Shown in pieces: positions 26,992 through 33,326 of a stretch of 33,326 nt of DNA. The DNA comes from an uncultured Lentisphaerota bacterium (GTDB lineage: Bacteria > Verrucomicrobiota > Kiritimatiellia > CAIQIC01), in the NCBI GenBank assembly GCA_903889245.1, contig CAISWQ010000113.1, forward strand, positions 1 to 33,326. The letters run 5' to 3'. The notes under the pieces are model-generated. The model saw only the letters and a program-made list of their open reading frames with translations, did not search any database and had not been told where the DNA came from. How positions within the stretch are numbered: position 1 is the first letter of the stretch; every line of letters starts with the position of its first letter. The position numbers and the translations under genes are program-made.

Positions 26992-29820
26992 TTACGGTTC
27001 GAGCAGCGCTTCCAGCCAGATCAGCGTCTGCGGTCCGCCCTGCGTGAGTTGCACCTCGATCATGTTGTAGCCGCGCGCGACCGCCGCCAGCGGCGCCTCG
27101 AACTGCAGCAGGCGCGGCGCGACCTCGCAGGTGTGCTGCCGCGGCAGTTCCAGCCGCGGCTCCGGCTTCGCGGGCACGGGCATGTCCGCCAGCGCGCGGC
27201 ACGCGCTGCCGTTGAGCTTCACGGCCAGCTTCGCGGCGGCGAGATCGGCGGACTGGTCGAGACCGATGCGCAGGACGTAGCGGCCCGTCGCGGGCTTCGG
27301 GCCCGTGTGCAGTCGGAAGCACCGCACCTGTTCCTGCGTGAGCGCGAAGGGCAGCGGCGGTTGGTGGTCGCTCTTGTCGGGAATCTGGTCGTGGATCGCG
27401 AGCGCATGGACGCGCGGTGCGGCGACCGCGCCCGCCGGATCGCCGGCGGCGCGCAGGAGGTCGCCCTGCGTACACTCGTTGAACGCCTTGCCCTCCGGCG
27501 TGCGGGCCTTGATGTTGAAATACACCGGCGCGAAATGGTTGAAGAGATAGAGGCCATCCGCGCCGCGGTCGAACATCGCCGCGACGAAGCCGCGCATCGC
27601 GGCCAGGTTCCGCTCCATCATGAAGCCCTTCTTTGTGCACGCATAGGTGCAGGCGGTGCCGGGGACCACCTGGCATTTACCGGCGGCGGGCCCGAGCGCG
27701 GCGCGCCAATCCTCGATGGGAATATCCTCGAAACCGTTCCACCAGCCGTGCGGGATGATCATATCGATGAGCCCCTCGCGCCCCCAGCCGGCGGCATCGA
27801 AGCCCATGCCGAGCGCGAACTCCGGCGTATCCGGCACGCGCACCGCGAGCCGCACCGGGTGGCCGCGGCGCTCAGCGGCCGCCGTCGTCTCGCGCCGCGC
27901 CGCGCGCACGAACTCCGTCAGGCAGGCGCGGCCGCGCTCGCGCTCGGCGGGCTCGAACCGCGGCGGCGTGCGGACCCAGTCGAGTTCGATGCCATCCACG
28001 TCGTAGCGCTGCAACACCTCGACGAGGAGCTTGAGGTAGAACTCACGCACTTCCGGCCGCGTGTAGTCCCACAGGCCCTTGCCCTTGTTCGTGCGCAGCT
28101 CGGGATGCGTGCGGAACAGGTCGCTGACGCAGGTGGGATCGCTCGTGTAGTGATGATCGTTCATCCGCAGCGAGACCCACGGCGAGATGCCGCGCTCGCG
28201 GCAGTGCGGGATGACCACGCCAAAGATGTCATCGATGCCGAGTTGATGCAGCTCATGGTAGGAGCGCGGCCAGCTCTTGATCTGCGCGGGATCCTCCACG
28301 TCCCAGTAGCTCGGCCAGACCGCGCTGCGGTAGCCGACGCGCTGGTAGTTCACGTTCCAGAAAATGTGCGTGACGCCGAGCCCCTGATACTGGTCCACCA
28401 GCAACGGCATCGCCGCCTCCACCATCTCCCGCGTCGCGCCCTTGCCCAGCGGTTTCTCCAGCTTGAGGTAGTTGACCACCGCGTCCGCCGCCTGGTTGAG
28501 GATCACCGGCTTCCGGCCCACCAGCGTGCCATCCAGCATGACCAGCCGCCACCACGCGGACTCGACCGGGAAGAATTGCGAGAGATAGAGGCGATCGTAG
28601 CGATAGTGCGTGATGACGGCGCTGATCGCGGCGCGGTGCTGCGCGACGAACGCGGCGTCGGGACAGAGCGCAACCACCCACGCGGCGAAGCACGGCTCGC
28701 GCATCCAATCTTTTTCCAGATGCATCCGCGGCGAGACGCGGTGCTGGACGCGCAGCCCCGCATTCGCGACGGCGACGGTCTCGGCCTCGCTGTTCTGCGG
28801 CTGCCACGCCTCGTTCATCAGCCGCCAGTTGTGCTCGAAATGTTCCGTGCCGTTGACCTCGAACTGCTGGCAGAGCGGCAGGCTCCTGGCCGAAAGCTCC
28901 GCGCTCGCGCGCAGGCCCTGCGCATACGCCGCGCGCAACTCCGGGTCGGTTTCCATCTCCCACAGCGCGCGCAGGCAGATCACGCCTTCCGAGCCGGTCC
29001 ACGAATGCCGCGCGCCCTGGCCGGGATCGAACACCATGCCCGTGCGGCAGATGTCCAGCCGGCTGCGTTGCTCCTTGCCGCCGCGCTCCTGCAACGCCTC
29101 GCGATAACGCTGCGCCCAGCGCGCCTCGCCGGTGAACTGGTGCATCGCCTTCAGCACAAAAACCAGCCGCGGCGCGCCCTCCCACGTGAACCTGGCGAAA
29201 CCGCCGCGATACTTCGAGGGCCCGCCGTCGCACGGCATATTCCATCCGTTCTGGTCGAGTACGGCGACCACCTCGCAGAAGCGCTTCACCAGCTTCGCGC
29301 GTTCCGCCGGCGTGGCGAGGCCGTCCTGCACATAACGCCAGAGGCCGTAGAGCCACGGTGTCGTCTGGTCGTTGGAGCCCATCGGGTAGGTCGTCTTGCC
29401 ATCGGTGGCGACGCCGCGCGCGATGAAGCCCGGCGTGTGGCCGAGCGAGGCGAGGAAGAGCAGGCCCTCGGTCAGCCGGCGCGCCTTGGCGCGGATGGCC
29501 TCGTCGCCGGTCACCCGCCAGCGCGTGCAGAGGCCGTCGAGGTAGAGGCCGTTGAACATCGGGCCATCCTCGACCGGCACGCCCCACGAGAGCGCGCTGG
29601 GCTTGTGCGCGCGACAATCCTCCGGCGTCGGGCGGATGAATTTGCCGTCGAGGTCGGTGTAGTCGAGCACCACGTTGTGCTCATCCACGAACCGCCGCCA
29701 GATTTCCGCGTGCGCCTTCTCTGCCGCGGCCTTCGCGTTTTCCAAGGATTGGAAAGCCGCACCCTCACTTTTTCCAACCATTGGAAAAGTCAGCGCCGCG
29801 AGCAGCAGGAGTTTTTTCAT
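26992..29820 (-). CDS. Large exported two-domain protein: helical domain plus GH-like TIM barrel
   Basis: A 942-residue protein. The N-terminus MKKLLLLAALTFPMVGKSE is a short Sec signal running into the palindrome module at 12-28 (FPMVGKSEGAAFQSLEN). Residues about 40-440 look like an (alpha/alpha) toroid, with repeated LYGLWRYV, WTGSEGVICLRALWEM and FEHNWRLMNEAW. Residues about 480-760 look like a glycosidase-type (beta/alpha)8 barrel of the GHL10/DUF type: THIFWNVNYQRVGY, GISPWVSLRMNDHHY and DVDGIELDWVRTPPRF, where the E-x-D pair could be catalytic. The last 150 residues form a beta-sandwich (TGRYVLRIGLDQS). No specific family can be assigned. ATG 29820 has no ribosome-binding site but a well-spaced promoter close by, so the mRNA may be leaderless. 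Confidence 0.8.
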   Translation of the reverse strand: MKKLLLLAALTFPMVGKSEGAAFQSLENAKAAAEKAHAEIWRRFVDEHNVVLDYTDLDGKFIRPTPEDCRAHKPSALSWGVPVEDGPMFNGLYLDGLCTRWRVTGDEAIRAKARRLTEGLLFLASLGHTPGFIARGVATDGKTTYPMGSNDQTTPWLYGLWRYVQDGLATPAERAKLVKRFCEVVAVLDQNGWNMPCDGGPSKYRGGFARFTWEGAPRLVFVLKAMHQFTGEARWAQRYREALQERGGKEQRSRLDICRTGMVFDPGQGARHSWTGSEGVICLRALWEMETDPELRAAYAQGLRASAELSARSLPLCQQFEVNGTEHFEHNWRLMNEAWQPQNSEAETVAVANAGLRVQHRVSPRMHLEKDWMREPCFAAWVVALCPDAAFVAQHRAAISAVITHYRYDRLYLSQFFPVESAWWRLVMLDGTLVGRKPVILNQAADAVVNYLKLEKPLGKGATREMVEAAMPLLVDQYQGLGVTHIFWNVNYQRVGYRSAVWPSYWDVEDPAQIKSWPRSYHELHQLGIDDIFGVVIPHCRERGISPWVSLRMNDHHYTSDPTCVSDLFRTHPELRTNKGKGLWDYTRPEVREFYLKLLVEVLQRYDVDGIELDWVRTPPRFEPAERERGRACLTEFVRAARRETTAAAERRGHPVRLAVRVPDTPEFALGMGFDAAGWGREGLIDMIIPHGWWNGFEDIPIEDWRAALGPAAGKCQVVPGTACTYACTKKGFMMERNLAAMRGFVAAMFDRGADGLYLFNHFAPVYFNIKARTPEGKAFNECTQGDLLRAAGDPAGAVAAPRVHALAIHDQIPDKSDHQPPLPFALTQEQVRCFRLHTGPKPATGRYVLRIGLDQSADLAAAKLAVKLNGSACRALADMPVPAKPEPRLELPRQHTCEVAPRLLQFEAPLAAVARGYNMIEVQLTQGGPQTLIWLEALLEP
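29738..29788 (-). repeat. In-frame palindrome doublet (17 codons) in a non-sulfatase gene
   Basis: TTCC begins at 29740 and 29772 (32 bp apart). On the gene strand the arms are read F-P-M-V-G-K and F-Q-S-L-E-N. The central triplets differ from the other copies, but TTCCAA and TTGGAA are intact in both. Confidence 0.9.
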
Positions 29821-29827
29821 GGGCGCG

Positions 29828-29856
29828 AGTATCCCGACCGCAACCTGCCGACGCAA
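29828..29856 (-). promoter_or_regulatory. Promoter of the 942-residue protein gene, likely leaderless
   Basis: On the minus strand, TTGCGT (29856-29851) and GATACT (29833-29828) are separated by exactly 17 bases, and the -10 ends seven bases before ATG 29820. This is the same geometry as the PIN-gene promoter at 17314-17342. There is no ribosome-binding site. Confidence 0.5.
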
Positions 29857-29874
29857 GAGAAGAAGCGCTGGAGG

Positions 29875-30025
29875 AGTCAGTAGTCAGTTGCTCGTGGTCA
29901 GTGGTTGGACGTGACTTAACGCAGGCCGCTGGGGACAGAGTGGCCGGATACCCCGGCTCTCTCTGCGCACAACGCTTATGCTTTCGCGCTGGCGACAACT
30001 GACAACGGACAACTGACCACTGACC
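29875..30025. repeat. Inverted TCAGTTG heptamer repeats flanking an intergenic segment
   Basis: The left part reads AGTCAGTAGTCAGTTG, then GTGGTCAGTGGTTGG. The right part is its rough inverse: GACAACTGACAACGGACAAC and then TGACCACTGACC. Such TCAGTTG/CAACTGA repeats occur between genes in many unrelated genomes. The middle (about 29925-29985) shows no gene. Confidence 0.55.
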
Positions 30026-31774
30026 TCACTTCCCCCGCCACTCCAAAATCTGCCCATCCTGCTTCAGGCGGGCGGCGAGCTTGGCGTAGTCGAGCTGCTG
30101 CACCGGCACCTGCGTATCGTGCGCGAGGCACGCGGCGGTCGCGGCCGATTGGCTCACGACCATGAACACCGGCTCCATGCGGATGCTGCTGAACGCGGTG
30201 TGGCTCGCGGAGAGCGCGAAGGTGACGAACAGGTTTTCGCATTCGGCCGCCTTGGGCACGATCGCGCCGTAGCCGATGGCATAGGGCGGCGCGCCATCGC
30301 GCCCGCCGGCGGTCTTGCCCTCGCGCGCGACGACGCCATCCTTGACGATGCGCCGGATTTCGTGCGTGTCGGTGCCGTAGGACCCGAGGCCCACCGACTG
30401 CGGCGCGACCTTGCGGCCAAAGGTGTGGTGCTCGGTCAGCACGAGGTCGCTGACCATGCGGCGCGCCTCGCGGATATAGAGCTGATGCGGCCAGCCGCCG
30501 TTATCGGTGAACTCGTCGCGCGGCAGGCCGAAGCGCCGCATGTCGGCGCGCACTTTTTCCGGCACGCGCGGATCGGTGGCGAGGAAGTGGAGCAGGCCAC
30601 GGTGATAGTGCTCGTGCTCCTTCGCGATCTCGGCGCGGCGCGCATAATCCGCCTCCGGCCACGCCCAGCTCGCGCCCGGCAAATTGCCGCCAAACGTCGC
30701 GGTGTTGAAGTCCCACTTCCCGTTCGGCAGCGGATCGTGCTTGGAGAACCAACGCAGGTCCATGTCGTCGCCCAGCGCGAGGCAACCGGCGATGAAGCGC
30801 GCGACAAGCTCGTAGCGCCGCGGGTCGTAGTCCGGCGGCGGCGCGATGGCGAGGCGGTCGGCGTTCGTCGTCAGGCAAAGCCGGTAGCAATAGGCCTGCA
30901 CGCCGGGCGCGGGCTCGCCCTGCACGCCGGGTTCGCCGGCCTGCACCAGCGCCAGCAGCCCGCTCGCCGGGTCGCCGGGCTTCAAGTAGGGATCCAGCGG
31001 CAGGTCGCGGTCCCACACGCCCTGCCCGCCGGGCACGCGCCCGCTCGGCCCCGGCTTCTGGTGATTCGTGCGCGGCCGGTACTTCTCGGTGTAGTGGATG
31101 CCGTTATAGGTCTCGCCGTATTTCGCGTTGCCCTCGCGCGTCAGCGTGTAGCTCACGCCCGCCTTGGCCATCAGGTCGCCCTCGTAGGTCGCGTCAATGA
31201 ATATCCCGGCGCGGAAAATCGGACCGGCCTCGGTCCACAGCTCGGCGATACGCGCGCCCTGCTTGCGCACCTTGGCCAGCCGCATTTCGAGATGCACCAC
31301 CACGCCAGCTTGCTCTGCCATATCATTGAAAAGCTGCTCCGCCGAGTGTGGCTCGATGGCGAACGCGCCGCCGGTCGCCGGGCCGCCGCCCTTGCTGACA
31401 AACGCCTTGTCCCACGCGAGCTGCTTGCCGACCGTCGCCGCGAGCCGCGTGAAGTAGTCGCGCGCCAGCCCGCCGACCGAGCGCGGGTCGCCGATATCCA
31501 CCGCGCTCAAGCCGCCGGAGGTCATGCCGCCCAGATGCCGGCCCGGCTCCAGCAGCACCACACGCTTGCCCATCTTGGCCGCCTGTACCGCCGCGATCAC
31601 TCCGCCGGACGTGCCGCCGAAAACACAGACATCGGCAGTGACCACCGGCCGCGCGCTGCCGGAGGATTGCGCCACAGCCTCGGCCGCTGTGGCCGCGCCC
31701 CGCCCCAGCAGCGGCGCGCCCACCGCCGCGCCGCCGAGCAACTTCAGAAAATCCCGCCGTGCTGTTTTGTTCAT
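30026..31774 (-). CDS. Tat-exported FAD-dependent oxidoreductase (FAD_oxidored type)
   Basis: A 582-residue protein of the family annotated FAD-dependent oxidoreductase (PF12831-like), often next to glycan-degradation genes in PVC and Bacteroidota. The twin-arginine signal is ARRDFLKLLGG at 5-15. The nucleotide-binding Rossmann motif is VCVFGGTSGGVIAA at 49-62, then E76 in VVLLEPGRHLGGMTSGG. FIDATYEGDLMAKAG is the conserved second FAD motif. ATG 31774 is preferred because it starts the Tat signal; the ribosome-binding site is weak (GGTGAT). It lacks the palindrome module inside the gene, although three copies lie in its upstream region. The substrate is unknown; oxidation of a sugar is a plausible guess. 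Confidence 0.88.
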   Translation of the reverse strand: MNKTARRDFLKLLGGAAVGAPLLGRGAATAAEAVAQSSGSARPVVTADVCVFGGTSGGVIAAVQAAKMGKRVVLLEPGRHLGGMTSGGLSAVDIGDPRSVGGLARDYFTRLAATVGKQLAWDKAFVSKGGGPATGGAFAIEPHSAEQLFNDMAEQAGVVVHLEMRLAKVRKQGARIAELWTEAGPIFRAGIFIDATYEGDLMAKAGVSYTLTREGNAKYGETYNGIHYTEKYRPRTNHQKPGPSGRVPGGQGVWDRDLPLDPYLKPGDPASGLLALVQAGEPGVQGEPAPGVQAYCYRLCLTTNADRLAIAPPPDYDPRRYELVARFIAGCLALGDDMDLRWFSKHDPLPNGKWDFNTATFGGNLPGASWAWPEADYARRAEIAKEHEHYHRGLLHFLATDPRVPEKVRADMRRFGLPRDEFTDNGGWPHQLYIREARRMVSDLVLTEHHTFGRKVAPQSVGLGSYGTDTHEIRRIVKDGVVAREGKTAGGRDGAPPYAIGYGAIVPKAAECENLFVTFALSASHTAFSSIRMEPVFMVVSQSAATAACLAHDTQVPVQQLDYAKLAARLKQDGQILEWRGK

Positions 31775-31836
31775 GGCATCACCGGGCGCAGTGTGGCAGC
31801 CGCAGGCTGCCGAGGCAAGGGAGGAGGTCGGGAGTA

Positions 31837-31907
31837 TTTCCAAGGCTTGGAAAATCCAACGCGAAATTTTCCGAGGCTTGGAAGCCGGACGCCGCCGGTT
31901 TCCAAGG
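31837..31907. repeat. Intergenic TTCCAA palindrome triplet, third copy cut by an insertion sequence
   Basis: Copies begin (TTCC) at 31838, 31869 and 31900, so both intervals are 31 bp. The second is TTCCGAGGCTTGGAA. The third stops after TTTCCAAGG where the IS110-type element begins. At the other end of the element the window closes with GCCTTGGA, the missing half. Confidence 0.85.
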
Positions 31908-32001
31908 TAAGATGAGAAGGCTGATCGCCCCGAGCTGTGATAGACACGCTCAAGAAACTAACGCAGTCCCAGTAAGGCTGCAGAAAGGCAGGCGATCAGC
32001 C

Positions 32002-33033
32002 GTGAAAGAAAATAACATCATCGGTATGGACCTGGGAGATAAAAAACATGTGGTGTGCGTGCTCAACGCCGCCGGCGCGGTGGTTGAGCAGACCTCCGTG
32101 GCCGCGACGCCGGAGGCGGTGGCGAAGTTCTTCCAACGCTTTCGCGGTGCCGTGGTGGCGATGGAAACGGGCACGCATTCGCGCTGGGTCAGCCGGCTCG
32201 CCACAGCGGCAGGCCTGGAGGCGCTGGTCGGGAACGCGCGTAAGCTGCGGGCGATCTGGGCCAATGAAAAGAAATCGGATGTGCGCGACGCGGAGATGCT
32301 GGCGCGGATTGCGCGTCTGGATCGCCAGCTGCTCTATCCGGTCCATCACCGTGACGAGGCGACGCAGGCGCAGTTGGTCTTGATCCAAGCCCGCGACGGT
32401 TTGGTCGGCGCGCGCAGCGCCTTGATCAATCAGGTGCACAGCCTGGTCAAGGGCTTCGGGGCGCGGCTCCGTAAGTGCAGCGCGGAATGTTTCCATAACG
32501 AAAAGTTGCCGGACGCCGTGGCCGCTGCCTTGGCTCCGGTCATGGAGACCATCGCACAACTCACCGCGCAGCTTCGTCACTATGATCGGGCAGTCACAGC
32601 ACAGGCCGCGACGCAGCCCGCCGTCCAGCGGTTGACTCAGGTGCCGGGCGTCGGCGACCTGACCGCGCTGGCGTTCGTGCTCACCCTCGACGAGGTGGGC
32701 CGCTTTGACAAGAGCCGGAGCGTCGGGGCTTTTCTGGGGCTGGTGCCACGGCGTGACCAATCCGGGCAGACGGACAAGCAGTTGCGCCTCACCAAGACGG
32801 GCGACCCGTAGGTGCGGCGCCTGCTCGTGGGCAGCGCCCATTATATCCTCGGCCCGTTCGGGCCGCCGTGCGACCTGCGCGCCCATGGCGCACGGATCGC
32901 CGCGCGCGGCGGCAAGAACGCCAAGAAGCGGGCGGTCGTGGCCGTCGCCCGCAAACTGGCGGTGCTCCTGCATGCTTTATGGAAACACGCGACGGACTAT
33001 CAACCGCAGCGGGTGCGGCCGTCCGCCGCGTAA
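32002..33033 (+). pseudogene. IS110-family transposase interrupted by UAG codon
   Basis: A 343-codon DEDD recombinase frame from GTG 32002 (AGGCAGG upstream) that carries TAG at 32809-32811 (codon 270). The RuvC-like part is intact: D10 in GMDLGDKKH, E55 in METGTHSRW, D93 and D96 in KKSDVRDAEM. The C-terminal Transposase_20 part has QVPGVGDLTALAF and VPRRDQSGQ with the family's catalytic serine (S254). The stop lies between TKTGDP and VRRLLVGSAHY, where relatives have a residue such as Tyr, so a single base change explains it. The frame continues cleanly to TAA at 33031-33033. The product would lack its last 74 residues. UAG is used as a true stop in the sulfatase gene at 5602, so reassignment is unlikely. 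Confidence 0.85.
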
Positions 33034-33303
33034 CGGAACACAACGGGCTTATAAGGTGAAACAGCGAAGGGGTAAGGCATGACCACCGTGTAACGACAGC
33101 GCGCGCACCGCGCGCAGAGCACGTCCCGTCCGGGCGACGACGATCCAAGGCTGGCACCGTAGAGTGCGTTTCCGAGGTGGTCGCGCCCACGACGGACCTT
33201 CCCGTGCACCGGAGTCCACGCTGACTCCCTCGAGAGTGCGAATGGAAGCCTGACGAGTGCTCACGCCTGATGCTGCGGTGTCCGCCACGGCGGACGCTTG
33301 ACT
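33034..33303 (+). ncRNA. Candidate guide RNA (bridge RNA / seekRNA) region of the IS1111-type element
   Basis: This 270-base stretch between the transposase stop and the right inverted repeat contains no gene. IS110-family elements encode a guide RNA in their non-coding end; in the IS1111 group it follows the transposase. Three pieces match the insertion site: CCAAGGCTGG at 33145-33154 and TTTCCGAGG at 33169-33177 resemble the palindrome target, and ATGGAAGCCT at 33242-33251 is identical to the right junction at 33313-33322. GC-rich hairpins such as TCCGCCACGGCGGA (33281-33294) are present. The boundaries of the RNA are not determined. Confidence 0.5.
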
Positions 33304-33326
33304 AGCCTTCTCATGGAAGCCTTGGA

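Larger units (their letters stand above)
31908..33314 (+). mobile_element. IS110-family element, IS1111 group, inserted in a TTCCAA palindrome
   Basis: Subterminal inverted repeats ATGAGAAGGCT (31912-31922) and AGCCTTCTCAT (33304-33314) match over 11 bases. They are followed outward by palindrome half-sites CCAAGG and CCTTGGA. The transposase is in the IS110 style, with about 80 bases upstream and about 270 bases of non-coding DNA downstream, the layout of the IS1111 group. Members of that group often target repeated palindromes. The exact ends are uncertain by a few bases because the target is itself palindromic. Confidence 0.82.

Noticed and set aside
26884-29883. A 999-codon open frame on the plus strand opposite the large secreted protein, and similar long antisense frames at 3145-5328, 5674-7476, 11245-12813 and 14494-16473.
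   Set aside because: They are arginine/alanine-rich mirrors of GC-rich genes, lack recognisable domains or ribosome-binding sites, and the opposite strand in each case encodes a clear enzyme.
31837-31907. The regularly spaced (31-bp) TTCCAA triplet as a short CRISPR or iteron origin.
   Set aside because: The spacers are only 16 bases, the units are perfect dyads, and the same units occur inside genes. No replication gene is near.
32809-32811. UAG reassigned as a sense codon.
   Set aside because: The sulfatase gene at 5602 ends in TAG immediately after its natural C-terminus, and no other gene here contains in-frame TAG.

Overview
The window looks like GC-rich DNA from a glycan-degrading bacterium of the PVC group (Kiritimatiellota, Verrucomicrobiota or Lentisphaerota are my best guesses; this is inferred from gene content and was not checked by any search). 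The main evidence is seven different sulfatases in about 21 kb, Tat and Sec export signals on almost every enzyme, glycoside hydrolases of the GH127 and GH62 types, an SGNH hydrolase, and no SusC/SusD pair.

Layout. 1-124: C-terminal end of an IS3-type transposase and probable IS end. 308-2852 (+): PIG-L deacetylase, a REP-associated tyrosine transposase (RAYT) embedded in its own REP palindromes, and a NagB-like sugar-phosphate isomerase/deaminase. 2962-9114 (-): secreted beta-helix protein with a CBM9-like tail, sulfatase, and a beta-propeller glycosidase-like protein. 9115-11068: a less GC-rich island with a RhuM-like gene fragment and a two-gene module (MBL-fold hydrolase plus four-helix membrane protein). 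11218-17155 (-): two sulfatases, GH127 and SGNH hydrolase. 17350-18043 (+): PIN-domain protein overlapping a small ORF. 18083-26251 (-): GH62, four sulfatases and a coiled-coil protein, several of them translationally coupled. 26992-31774 (-): a large two-domain secreted protein and a Tat-exported FAD protein. 31908-33314: an IS110/IS1111-group element with a nonsense codon in its transposase.

How the genes work together: the exported enzymes would desulfate and cleave arabinose-containing sulfated polysaccharide outside the cytoplasm, while PIG-L and the NagB-like protein suggest amino-sugar handling. No formylglycine-generating enzyme is encoded here, so sulfatase maturation must come from elsewhere.

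The most striking signal is a palindrome family, TTTTCCAA-NNN-TTGGAAAA, that occurs as doublets. Seven secreted-protein genes carry a doublet inside the coding sequence, at the junction between signal peptide and mature domain. There it encodes a 17-residue module, FPx(L/V/P)G(K/N)-x5-(F/V)QxLE(K/N); one copy has 18 codons because its linker is a different palindrome. In six of the seven genes the two palindrome centres are 32 bp apart and the unit is 51 bp, or 17 codons. In all intergenic doublets and the one triplet the spacing is 31 bp. An IS1111-type element has landed inside one copy, and its presumed guide-RNA region contains matching sequence. Several other repeat families (REPs, REPIN-like inverted pairs, perfect TTGTACAA palindromes, heptamer repeats) fill the intergenic spaces.
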